DNA from: Oryzias latipes
Taxonomy: Eukaryota > Chordata > Actinopteri > Beloniformes > Adrianichthyidae
Reading direction: 5' to 3'
NCBI RefSeq assembly: GCF_002234675.1
Contig: NC_019862.2
Span: forward strand, 24,982,160-25,046,159
Length of the DNA stretch: 64,000 bases
In this document: positions 43,971 through 54,225 of the stretch, piece by piece
Numbering within the stretch: the first letter of the stretch is position 1
Layout of the letters: each line of letters starts with the position of its first letter
Program-made: the position numbers and the translations under genes
The notes under the pieces: model-generated
The model's input: only the letters and a program-made list of their open reading frames with translations
The model's database searches: none
What the model was told of the DNA's origin: nothing

Positions 43971-46000
43971 AGAAGGTGCAAGAATAGAAGCCCCAGCCTG
44001 GAAGGAGAATAGCCTCTAACGTTCTTGGGGTCCAGTGCAGGGCCCCCCACATGCCCCAAGACACCACTTAACGAAAGGCCTTCCACCACCAAGAGTCCCT
44101 GAGCATCCACCACCACCATGCGTGGAGGCAGTCCAGAACAACGTACCCTTGACACCACACCTGCCCACACAGTGTAAAACCAGGACCTGCCAGGCTCCAG
44201 TTGTTACCATGGCAACAATAGATATACAGAGCAGCCTAATTTTTTTGTTTTCATATATATGGTTGTATCCCTTGGCACATGGTGACCACTCGGACAGATT
44301 TTAAATGACTTTACGTGTTCAGATTGACAACATTTATGCAGATTTAACATTTTCTCCTCATAAAATAACATTTGTGTTATTTCTAGCAGGGATAACTTTT
44401 TTGGGTACACATAATAGTTTAATAACTTTTACAAGCTTGTTACTCAAATCCGTGCTGTTGTATAGTTTGTTTTCTTCTCAGCCAAGCTTCTGTGTTTTGC
44501 CATCATGTTATTGTGGAAAATGCAGAATACTGTGAATATTTATTTTTATAAAACTAGCTAAATTCACTGAATGTCCAAAGGTGAAAAACAGGTCCTCCTT
44601 CCTTTTTGGCAGTATAATTATTGATATAAAAGATGCTTTGGGGTCTTGGAACACTAAAATAATAGAAACAAAACGGATTGCTTTTGGGCCACCTGTGGAT
44701 GCCGAACTCTACATTTTTTAAAGGGGACTGTTCGGATTGATTATAGTCTTTTGTAATCAAAGCGCTGCCATTATGATTTTTTGCTGCTGTACAACCAGAG
44801 TCAAAATGTGTTTGATGGGCTTGAGATAATGAGCAGATTGAGGTTGCACTGTTCTGTGAGGGGAATACTTAAGAGTTTGAACGCCATCTCTTGTAATTTT
44901 CATAAGCAGCAGTGAGGGAAAGTCTATTCTTTTTTTACATGTGGGGCCTGTATTTACTTCAGATTGATTTTTTTGGTGTCCATCTACTCTCTTCCCTAAA
45001 GCTAGAAACTCATATTTTGACGAGTGGTCTCTTGCATTTGCTCTGTCATTTTTATTATCCCTGTCCGTTTGCGTTCAACCCCCATGATTAAGGAGAGTCT
45101 TGTCTAATGTTGGGTTCTACTTCTCAACATATTGAAGAGAAACAAGATGAACTATGGCTGATAATGATGGTTGTCTCTGCCTGTGACCAAATCAGCCTTT
45201 ATCTTTTTGATTAACACAAGGGTTTACTTATTTGTGTCATGATCACACACTTATGTACTACCTGGCCAACGAAAGGATTGAACTTTCAACTGTCAGGCTG
45301 GCACGGCAGTGGAATTAGAGTTGATGACAGAGTTTGGTCTTTATTGTAAGACAACACACGAATTTAAGGTTTGTTGGGACATTTATGGACATCCTCATGT
45401 GACAGGAGGGAATGAAGATTACTGTCTGTGATGCTGAACACATCAGACAACCCTTACCAATCCATACTAGAGCATGATTGATCTGTTTTGCAAATTTTTC
45501 TAGTCCCGAACTGCATTGTTGATCTTTAAATAATCTTAATAGAATACAAATTGATAAATTAGCAATGTTGTTTTTGTAACTTTTAAAATGATTTAGATCC
45601 AAACAGCAAGCTGACCAATTGAATAGGTTCCTGCAGACTTCTGGGTTCTTCAAATAAGAAGAAATATATTGAGTATTTTCTGAAAACACTCTGCTCCTCC
45701 CATCCTCCACACTACAGCCTAAGCGGCACACATCCCCCTGAGGCTCTCTGTCTGCAAACGTCTTTGTGTCTAAGCTAGGCCTTGAGAGTGTGTTTGTGTG
45801 CACAGTGGTGAGCGTATGCCTTCAGTCAGTGTCTTTTTCAAATTCACATACAGGCCGTTATTCTGATTTAATCTTGAATCAGACACATCCTTAAAACCAC
45901 ACATTACTGATCATGTTTGCTGGGAAATAATTAGATTTGGGCCCACATTAAAAAGCATTACCTACAGAAATGTATGAGTTAATGAAAAAAGTAATATAAA
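43971..46000. other. No gene supported
   Basis: Mostly AT-rich. It contains a perfect X-box palindrome at 44203-44216 (separate entry). The 162-codon minus frame at 45315-45803 is the longest here; it has no recognisable domain and an AT-driven composition, so I do not call it. Confidence 0.45.
44203..44216. promoter_or_regulatory. Perfect RFX X-box palindrome
   Basis: GTTACCATGGCAAC matches the RFX-family consensus (GTNRCC-AT-GGYAAC) at every position. No promoter or gene is recognised beside it, so its use is unknown. Confidence 0.45.
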
Positions 46001-46077
46001 CAGTACAGACCAAAAGTTGGACACACCTTCTCATTCAAATGAATGGGAAGGTGTGTCCAAACTTTTGGTCTGTACTG
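46001..46077. mobile_element. Palindromic Tc1-like terminal repeat pair
   Basis: CAGTACAGACCAAAAGTTGG, ACACACCTTCTCATTC and their complement sit head to head around a 4-base centre (AAAT, 46037-46040). The arms are about 36 bases with one or two differences. This sequence is the terminal repeat of a common fish Tc1-like transposon family, as I remember it. All internal sequence is gone. Confidence 0.85.
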
Positions 46078-46200
46078 TACATTCTTAATTTTAAAATAGA
46101 GGAATACTATACACACATTAGAAAGACAGGTAATGTACATAGACTGTAAAAACAATGGACAAATCAAGGTGTGACGTGACCTATAGAAATCCCTCACCAT

Positions 46201-46422
46201 TGTGTCCTGATATAGGAAGCACCAGTGCTTCGGATGCAGGCGCCACCATATTAAAACCCGTTGACAGTGATTGCTCCGAGTCGCTCTGAGTCACCTATGA
46301 CAAAGGCGACAGTAGGTGCCATAGATAGGATGACTCAGAATGACTCGGACCAATCACTATTGACTGGTTTCAACATAGCGGCGCCAGAATCCAAAGTATT
46401 GGTGCTTCCTATTTGAGAACAC
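46201..46422. mobile_element. Foldback element with ~95-bp arms
   Basis: The left arm (AGGAAGCACCAGTGCTTCGG, GCAGGCGCCACCAT, GACAGTGATTGCTCCGAGTC) pairs with the right arm (GACTCGGACCAATCACTATT, GCGGCGCCAGAATCC, ATTGGTGCTTCCTAT) at roughly 80%. The middle CTATGACAAAGGCGACAG is about 35 bases. No coding. Confidence 0.8.
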
Positions 46423-47283
46423 GAGAAGGGAGGGTTTGAGCTGTCAATTTTTTTTACATCAGTGGTAATGCACTGCATCTATAATGTAGAGGAGCCCTGT
46501 AGTAAGGTCTCCAACATTAGTCTGATTTGTAGTATGTTTTTGGCTTGTTGTTGTCATCTTGGACCGATGTGACATCTTTGTACCTGTACCTTTCAAAGAA
46601 ATTGGCAAACAGGAGAGACAAACCTCCCTATCAACTGTTGGAACTCACTCAAAAAAGTATACTATACTGGAATTAAAGAATTGATGATTTCCAGTCAACC
46701 ACAAGATCATACCTCTGTTGGACTGGTTGATTTTGTAACAAGGCCCCTAGTGGTTACACAATGAATCAACCTTGATCTAGATGAAAATTATAAACAAAAC
46801 AAGTTATTGTTTGTTAAACTTTTGTTGTTTGGACTGTAAAGTGGGGCAGTGCAGAAAGCCTGACAGACGAGAAGAATCACCTCTGACATATATTATGCTA
46901 TGTTAGCACAAAGACATGCATTGATTGCCCTCTAGCATTCGGAGGTCACACAACAGGAAGAGGAAAAAAACAAGCACAACTAGGCATGACAAACCTATCT
47001 CATCCTTTGGACTTGTGTCAATCTTTAAGCTAGTCTGGTCTTTTGAGCTAAGCAAATTCTGCAAAAGAAACTCAGAGCTCTATTGACTCAATCATCTCAC
47101 AGTCCACCCACTCAAGTGGTTTGATCCATGCTGAAGTTGGAATGTTCTTCCAGCTCTACACACCCCTTATATTATGTGTGCCAGTATGAATTCTTTCATT
47201 GTTTTATTAACCAACAAAAGAGAAACTAGCACTTCTGGATGCCAAAAAAATTTGAATTATTTAGAGCTAAAAGTGAACAGTAC
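46423..47283. other. No gene seen
   Basis: AT-rich, unrecognised sequence. Confidence 0.55.
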
Positions 47284-47395
47284 GTGCTGTTTTGTGTCTT
47301 TCGGGGTCACAGGGCTGCCGGAGCCTACCCCGGCCACTTGTGGGCAAAGGCTGGGGACATCCTGGACAAGTCACCAGTCTGTCACAGGGCCGCAT
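47284..47395 (+). mobile_element. Fragment of a SINE-like repeat
   Basis: GGGTCACAGGGCTGCCGGAG, CTACCCCGGCCACTTG, AAGGCTGGGGACATCCTGG and GTCACCAGTCTGTCACAGGG resemble the 3' part of a widespread teleost repeat related to the (TGGA)n SINE. The tail is missing. Confidence 0.55.
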
Positions 47396-47878
47396 TTAGC
47401 TCATGGTGTTCACAATTTTTCTTTTTCTACTGTTTACCAGAGCATGTCTGCCACCTACATTTGAGTGAGTCTTGGTGCAAATGATGAAGCTGTAAAAATC
47501 TTGTGAATCTTCCCCCAGGCTTTTTCTTTCACAGCTCTATTCTGATACATGAAAGACTTGGTGTCATATAAGTCTGTCTGGGCACAAACCACATTTATTA
47601 ATTTCTCCTCCATTATCAATTTTCTAACAATTGACACTTGAATAAAAGTGAATAAAAAGAAACATTATCCATACATTGCTTATAAATCCGAGTCCCTGAC
47701 TGGTCAAGGTTGACCGGGTTTAGCTAGCAACACACATTCAATAGCCGCACTTTTTGAATGTAGACCCCGAAAACAGTCTAAAAAACGAGTGTAGCTCAAA
47801 TCGCGCATTTTCATAGACCTTTCATTGGATGTGGCCGCTTGAACGCGTGTTAGAGAGGGTGGCGTGAATGTAGCTTCA
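47396..47878. mobile_element. MITE, AGCTACGTTCACAC family (copy E)
   Basis: Same order as copy B: CAGGCTTTTTCTTTCACAGC, ATGAAAGACTTGGTGTCATA, TTTCTCCTCCATTATCAAT and TCCGAGTCCCTGACTGGTC, and the right end GGCGTGAATGTAGCTTC at 47862-47878. The left end is weak. Confidence 0.8.
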
Positions 47879-48073
47879 GAGCACAACATTGTAAGCAGAT
47901 TGGCTCATGTTGTAGTTTTTTTTGTCAAATACTTGTGAGTAATTGACAATCCAGTTTAGGGAAAGCCCAAGAATTGTGATTTTTGATTATGTATAAAGAT
48001 TTGATGAGCACATCTTGACCAGAACAGTGGAAGAAGAGGTTTAGCACAAACAAGCATATTGCAGGGAAATACA

Positions 48074-48134
48074 CTGTCCATCCATCCATCCATCCATCCA
48101 TCCATCCATCCATCCATCCATCCATCCATCCATC
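48074..48134. repeat. (CATC)n microsatellite
   Basis: About 15 uninterrupted CATC units. The minus-strand frame 47925-48416 runs through it only because the translated tetramer lacks stops. Confidence 0.97.
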
Positions 48135-48289
48135 GTGCAAGAGAACACTTTTTGGATTATGTCTTCTCATGAATCCCCTTGCAAGCCGACATAAACAAAG
48201 ACAGTTCTGTGGTTTTGTCAAAAGTGAATTTTTGAAAAAAAAAATCGAATTTTCTATGAGACCATTGCAACATTCCTTTTTTATGCTGC

Positions 48290-48960
48290 AACATACGCGT
48301 AAGTGTTTATGTGGGGTCGCGCGCGCGCGCCTCCTCGTGCTTGGCTCATTTTCGCCTGGCGGGTCAGTCTGAAGCCGTTGCTGAACTGTTCGTCTCTTTT
48401 CTCCAGCAGCAAGCAAGCCCGCCTCTGCGCCGAAAATCAGCTCACTTCCACGGGATTATCCGCCCTATGTGTCCGTGTGTCCATAACACGTCGCTCACTG
48501 GGGACCCCCGGCACCGTCCGGCCGGCTCTGAGGGCCGTTATAACGCGATACTCTAGGTTTAATCGCAGCTCGAAGACAGCGGCGGAGGAGGAGGAGGAGA
48601 ATCCATATTTGGAGCACAGAGGAGAAGGCGCCCCCCTCCGTGAGTAATCCGGAGCTTCTGGTGAGTGTTTAGCAGATTTTGGCGTCCTAGTCGCCGTTAT
48701 AAATCACACCTGTCGGTGCGTGGATCACGGGTGGTGGCGTGTGAGAGGTTTTTCCGCGCGACTGCCCTATTTTCTGCGTTTATTTCTGTCTTCTGTGGCG
48801 GAGTGGGGGATGGGCAACCTGGGCGCGCTAGTAGTCGCGCGCGTGTTCGTGTAGCAGCTCTCGCGCGTGGCCCTGTGAGTGCGCGCTTCCTTCCTGGTGC
48901 CTGCAATGTAAATACAGGCTGTTTGAAGCCTCGTGTTTGTAACGCACAGATGCAAAAGAA
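48290..48960 (+). promoter_or_regulatory. CpG-island promoter with probable untranslated first exon
   Basis: CpG density is far above the rest of the window: a (GC)n run at 48319-48330, CCGTCCGGCCGGCTC at 48516, GACAGCGGCGGAGG at 48574, and GCGCGCGTGTTCG near 48838. Two good splice donors follow a GGAGGAGGAGGAG tract: GTGAGT at 48640-48645 and GTGAGT at 48661-48666 (CTTCTG before it). This is typical of a broad CpG promoter with a 5' UTR exon on the + strand. No ATG-started frame here is conserved-looking. No downstream coding exon is recognised before 64000, so the gene is unnamed, and a minus-strand or bidirectional promoter remains possible. Confidence 0.6.
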
Positions 48961-49652
48961 ACACTGACCTGCTTTCGTTACTTTATTTACTCTTCTAGGT
49001 ACTACTATTGTCTCTGAAGCGTCTAGGTTTTTGCTCAAAAGTCAGTCAAGCTTTCATCAATCTTGGAGGACTTAGTGTCTATGTGTTCCGTACTGCATAG
49101 ACTCATGCACAAGTTTCTCTTTCGGTCAGCTGAATGATTTTGGCCTATATTTCAGCATCTTTGTGTTGGTGAGCTGCTCCAAAGCTTTGATTGGGGGAAG
49201 GGTGAACACCGGTCTTGCAGACACACGTGCTCGTTTAGAAGGGCATGTACCAGACCATAAAGACCAGGATGCAGTCAAGATTCTGAATTTAGGGGCCCTT
49301 GCCTAGAAGGGCCTCTGTGACTGGATCAGAGATACTCCTCATCACTGGATCCCATTGGGCTTTTAATTAAGAGCACATTTTTACTATCAAATTTGGTTTG
49401 ATCTTCTACAGTTTTTTTATTTTTCATTTTATTTTCTAAATAAAGTGCACTTGGTTAAGGCAGTGGGTGATTGTAACCTGAACTGTGGAGCATTTTGAAC
49501 ATCTGAAGCCTAGTCTTTTTTGCAGCAGAGGTCTCGGTTCACTTGTTACCCTCTGGTGTGGTTCACTTATGTGTGAATGCAGACAAACTGAAAGGGGACC
49601 TAAATGGAGTAGGCTAGTCTAAAGGGATCCAATGACAAGCTCAGTGCATTTC
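48961..49652. other. Probable intron; no exon seen
   Basis: If the CpG island starts a + strand gene, this is its first intron. No exon or repeat recognised. Confidence 0.4.
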
Positions 49653-50246
49653 AACCCTTGTGCTATCCAAGGCACTTTAACATTGGGAGTGGGGTCATCT
49701 GGACCCCACAAGACAGTGCGCTGAACCCTTTTTTCTTCAATGATTTGTGATCTTCACTGGTGTCTAGAGCTGCACGATATGAGGAAAACTCGCGATATGC
49801 GGTATTAGTGATCAGTATTGTGATGACAATATAATTTGCGATAAATGAACAAATAGCAAAAACAATAAAAACATTTCCATTTTACTGCAAAAGTTTAATT
49901 TAAATAAGATTAAAAATACCTTAAATTATGCTCCAAATGACCCTCTTCTAATTAGGAGGGCAACATCTAATATAAAGCTCCATCCGATTGGTCAAGAACG
50001 TGAAGGGCTCCATCTGATTGGTCAAATGGATAAAGGGATTTATTCAATTTCTTAAATAGTTCAAGTTGTCATAAGATTGTTTTAGCTACTTTAAGGTTTA
50101 CCATTTATTGCGACTTTTGCGATATGGATGTTGCACAGCTTGAAATCGCTATAACGATAAATTTGCGATTAATTGTGCAGGCCTACTGGTGTCCATTAAT
50201 TACACAAAAACCTCTTCACCTTTATCCACCTCTGTCATGGTAGGGA
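49653..50246. mobile_element. MITE, AACCCTTGTG termini (copy 3, truncated), split by another MITE
   Basis: The reverse orientation of copy 1: AACCCTTGTGCTATCC, GGGGTCATCTGGACCCC, then GTGATCTTCACTGGTGTC up to 49765. It resumes at 50185 with ACTGGTGTCC to CTGTCATGGTAGGGATA near 50246, where it is cut off by another repeat. The inserted element is the next entry. Confidence 0.82.
49766..50184. mobile_element. MITE with GGCCTGCACAAT-like termini and 10-bp duplication, copy 1
   Basis: The left end AGAGCTGCACGATATG and right end AATTGTGCAGGCCT are inverted repeats. The flanks ACTGGTGTCT (49756-49765) and ACTGGTGTCC (50185-50194) are a 10-base duplication with one difference. The uninterrupted host sequence is known from the sister copy at 4053 (GGACACCAGT on the other strand), which confirms the insertion point. 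The interior is rich in GCGATAT/ATATCGC words. No coding. Confidence 0.92.
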
Positions 50247-51434
50247 TACCATTTGGATTTTTTTTAACATTTTCTTGTGGCCTTTATTTCTGTTATTGGA
50301 GACATATGTAATGGAAAATTATGCTTAGAATTGCATTTGTGAGTATTTCTTCATTCAAATCCTAATAAATCAGGAAAAGACCAAAACTGCCGTTGTATTG
50401 GTTGTATTTGTAAAGGTTGTATTTGTGATGTTGAAAATATGCCGGGCCGGCCACAAGCTCCCTGTTCCGCTCCATTCTGATGCATCCTCTTGCAGACAAA
50501 TAGATCCATCTACATCTTTGTTTTCCTTGTCCATGTTAACATCTGGCTCAAAACTGTACGGCTGGATAGGTTAATTATTGCTCGTCATTTTCATTGCACA
50601 GCTAATGTCATGTTGGGGGTCTGAAGGGCTATAAGCTTGCGGGAGAGCATGTAAACAGATGGATGGTGGGAAATGGGGGAGGCTTAGTCCACCCGTGTCG
50701 ATTTATTTATTTATTTATTTTTAATGAACTTGTGTCACTCTGCAGAAACTACTCCTTAGAAAACAGATTTTTTAAAACATTTTGGGCAAAAACAGCAAAC
50801 ATAATTATAAAACCACTTACCGTATTTTCTGTACTATAAGTCGTTCCGGAGTATAAGTCGCACCAGCCCAAAAATGCATTATAAAGTAGAAAAAAACACA
50901 GATAAGTCACACTGGACTATAAGTCGCATTTTGACGGGAAATTTATTTGACAAAATCTGAGACCAAGAACTAATAAGTTCCACAACCTCATATGACACAA
51001 TCATAGCAGACTGTTTATCTCATAATTTCACAGTAATTCTTTCTCAAACTTATTTATTTATTCCTTTCATGAAGCATCATTGGCCAACTAATACTCTGTT
51101 TTCATCCTGTATTTGTAGAATGTAGTCATTTTTATTGCATTTCTGAATCTATGAAATCATTGGAAAATAGAATATTATGTTGTTAGCCTTCAAGATCTTA
51201 CTGTAAAAAAAGTTTGCTGATTCTCTGAGTCACTTAACATACTTCATACATCAAATTGACCCAGGAACATCATCTCTGTTCCTCACAATTTAGTTCTAAT
51301 ATAAGTCGCTGCGGAGTATAAGTCGCACCCCTTGCCAAACTATGAAAAAAAGAGCGACTTATAGTCCGGAAAATACGGTAGAATTTTTTTTTAACAATAG
51401 CTCAAAAGATGATCAGAGTGGGACTTTAAGTGCT
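50236..51434. mobile_element. MITE-like repeat with coding-like piece (QPYSFEP), copy 2, split by a MITE
   Basis: ACATTTTCTTGTGGC, GAGTATTTCTTCATTCAAAT, GGCCACAAGCTCCCTGTTCC, TGGCTCAAAACTGTACGGC and CTCTGCAGAAACTAC match 27768-28245. The far end AGCTCAAAAGATGATCAGAG lies at 51402, after the interruption at 50820-51378. The minus strand reads IQPYSFEPDVNMDKENKDVD, then SICLQEDASEWSGTGSLW, uninterrupted for about 45 codons. Confidence 0.7.
50820..51378. mobile_element. MITE with CCGTATTTTCCGG termini, copy 2
   Basis: Same structure as 30178-30774, with long stretches identical (for example AGCATCATTGGCCAACTAAT and GAAATCATTGGAAAATAGAA), a few small deletions, and a left terminus with a few substitutions. 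TA flanks both ends. Its insertion into the older repeat at 50236 dates it as younger than that repeat. Confidence 0.92.
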
Positions 51435-51874
51435 AAGATATCTGGAAAGTACATGTGGAGTGGTTAAGAGATACAATTTCAAATTTTAACATGACAGCCA
51501 GAGGGCTAGCCGTTTTTCCTTTTCTTATACTGCTTTTTTTCTCTTGGTTCAGAGTTTGTGAGGGTGCTGTAATTTTATCAAAAACTTAATGTATGGACTA
51601 GTATATAAAACAGGATTTTTTCATAGTCACATTTGCTTTGTCAATTTACATACTCACTTTGATGATTCTTAGTTAAAGCTTTTCTCAAAACTTTATTAAC
51701 TCGACTCTTAAAGAGCTCAGAAGTTGGAGAACAAATCATACTAGTGAAGTGTGTTCTGGAGACCTAAATTTCATCGTAGTCTTTTACATTTTAGACTGTT
51801 CATTCAGGCTTTGTTCTATCTGTTACTACAGGGTGACTGAGGAAACAAAGCCTTAAAAGGGTTAGTTTAAAGAC
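51435..51874. other. No gene seen
   Basis: AT-rich, unrecognised sequence. Confidence 0.55.
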
Positions 51875-51884
51875 ATTAAGTTGT

Positions 51885-52142
51885 AGGCCGGCACAATGAA
51901 TCACGAATTGCATTTGACCAATCAGATGGACGCCTTGTAGACCAATTGGATGGAGCCCTTTCATGTTGGATGTTGGTGTCCTATGTAGACTAGGGTTAGC
52001 TCTTATTTAAACTGTTTCAGTGAAATGGAAATTATGTTTTTGGTTGTTTTGCTTTTTTTTCATGTATCGGAAGTTATCTCGTCTTTGCAATATTGATCAC
52101 TAATATCGCATATCGTGAGTTTTCTTCACATTGTGCAGCCCT
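51885..52142. mobile_element. MITE with GGCCTGCACAAT-like termini, copy 2
   Basis: The left end AGGCCGGCACAATG and right end CATTGTGCAGCCCT are inverted repeats. The exact 10-base duplication ATTAAGTTGT flanks it (51875-51884 and 52143-52152). The interior shares CATTTGACCAATCAGATGGA and TTTTTGGTTGTTTTGC with copy 3. 258 bp, internally deleted. Confidence 0.92.
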
Positions 52143-52152
52143 ATTAAGTTGT

Positions 52153-53326
52153 CTCAAACTCTTAGCAGATAGGCCATAATTCTCAAGTTTTTAAAAATAT
52201 GGTCATTGGAATAAAATCTTCAATCTTAGCATCCAGGAATAAACAAATCTTGGATGTTTTATTGCCATTAACTGGTTGTAAATCATTTTTGACCTGCTAG
52301 CTAATAAGCATAGACCTGTGATGGAAAGTTACATTACTGTTGCGCTTAGTTTTGATATAAGTCTTAAATTCGATCTAAATTGGCATTAAAAGGTCTTGAA
52401 CGTTTAATCTGTGGACGCCCTGTACTAGTCCTAGGCATTGTTGTTGGATCAATCTATGACAAGGATCATCTGTAGACTGATAGAAAAAATAAATTGCAGT
52501 AGTTTTACAGTAGCAACATTTTTTTTAGCATGACCTGTTGCAACTTTTAAAAGTGTGGAATCTTAAAGACTTTGGACGAAGTTCTTTAACTCAAAGTTTT
52601 CACCTTGTGGAGGAAAAGATAAATAGAACACAAAGCTCTGTAAACCAGTACTTTTAAATACCAGTTTATTGGTTAGTTCTGAGATAATTGAATGTTCTGT
52701 GTCCTTGTTTGCTTTTTTTGGACATTTTTATGGGTTTTCATAGTAGCATAAGTAGCATGTACCAACTAAAAGCTGAAGTCTTGTAAACTTCACCATGATC
52801 TCGGGGTTGGCTAGGCTAAACATTTGCCTTGAGAGACACCAGCTCAGCTTAATTTAAAAGAATATAAAAAAAGCAGTGTTTTGGTGCCAATATTCTTTTT
52901 GATTTCCACAATTTGGGTAGTCTTTCCTTAAGAATAAAATGTTCTGGATGGTGACTTGTCTTGCTCTTGTAGCTCTGTAACCGTAATGCATATACTTGCA
53001 AAGCATCTTCTGGAGTGATGTAGTGAGTAGATGCATATTAATATCTGTGATAGTTGAATTACCACCTGGACTAGATAATTGTCTATTTCATTCTTAGTTT
53101 CATCCTGCTCAGGGCGCTTTTGGGGCAATGCTGTTTTCAACTAATGAATTTGTGTGAATTATCCAGGTTATTAGGTCTTCTTCAGTTTTTGATTCTTTTT
53201 TTTGAGAGTACCTGTTGTAAAAGCAGACCAAACCAAATGAAGAAGTGGCATTTTTTAGGACTACTTCCTATTCTAAATTTACCATTTTCCAAAGTCATGC
53301 CAAGTGTGATTTAATCATTTAATAAT
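52153..53326. other. No gene seen
   Basis: AT-rich sequence, with no exon or repeat recognised. Confidence 0.55.
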
Positions 53327-53760
53327 AGATAGATGGATGGATAGATAGATAGATAGATAGATGACTTTATTAATCCCACAATGGGGAAATTTCATTTCTG
53401 TGGCAGCTACACGACATTCAGAAATAATCTATATAACATAACATCAATAAAGGACATCACAAATGACATTTATATTAGATAATTAAAAATATTACTAAAA
53501 TTATTATGAAAAATTATCAAAAATGAGATTCTTATTAAATAAAGAAATAAATATTAAATAAATACAGCTGCAAAAGTGTAAAAAACATGCGGTCTGCAAA
53601 ACATGTAAACTGTAAAAAAACATTACAAATTTTTTCAAAATACAGAAATAACTAATGAAGTTCACACCAAAAACAAAAACAAACAACTGTTCAGGAACAA
53701 AAAACAATTTAAAATTGAAAAACAACAACTACAAAAATAATAATAACACACCCTCTTTGA
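53327..53760 (-). mobile_element. Probable LINE 3' end with (GATA)n tail, reverse orientation
   Basis: A (GATA/GATG)n run at 53327-53362 leads into GACTTTATTAATCCCACAATG and GGGGAAATTTCATTTCTGTGG, a 3' end seen in many teleost LINE copies. The rest is A-rich with AAATAAATATTAAATAAAT. No coding part is present. The class assignment is from resemblance only. Confidence 0.45.
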
Positions 53761-53884
53761 CATATCGTAACTCCTTGATCGGTTACACCATTAACGCTTT
53801 TCTCTGCAGCAGATTAAGCTGATTTATGTTGATTGAGTAAACAATTCAATACTGTAAAGCATTGCACATCTGCGTAAAAGCTCC

Positions 53885-54225
53885 AGTGTTAAAATTTCAT
53901 TTTTGGTGTTTTTAACATGTTCTTGTGGCATTTTTCTGATGATGGAGGAGACTCACAGAGAAAATTAAGCTTGAAATGGTATTTCTGATTATTTCTCTAT
54001 TCAATTTATTGGGAACCAGGAAGTGCTTTCTGAAAAGAAAAAACAGCTTTTTTGGAACATCAAAAATACCCTGGGTCGGCCACCAGGTCCCTGCACAGAG
54101 TTCTCGGGAACGGGAAGGGGAATCGGGGGCGGGGGTGCTCTGTGCCAACGTGGGCTCCCATCCACAACTCTTGGCAAATTTCCAATTAACTCCTGCCGCT
54201 CTGCAGAAACTATGTCCTAGAAACA
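53885..54225. mobile_element. MITE-like repeat, copy 3 (deleted)
   Basis: AACATGTTCTTGTGGCATTT, CTGATGATGGAGGAGACTC, CTGATTATTTCTCTATTCAA and CCTGCCGCTCTGCAGAAACTA align with 27768-28245. The middle, including the QPYSFEP piece, is replaced by GGGAACGGGAAGGGGAATC-type sequence. Confidence 0.65.

Noticed and set aside
45315..45803. 162-codon minus-strand frame
   Set aside because: No recognisable family, AT-driven composition, no neighbouring splice or promoter evidence.
47925..48416. 163-codon minus-strand frame
   Set aside because: It runs through the (CATC)n microsatellite and continues into the CpG island. No domain.
48311..48647. Two overlapping Arg/Ala/Ser-rich frames in the CpG island
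   Set aside because: The frames are open because of GC content. The region looks like an untranslated exon and promoter.
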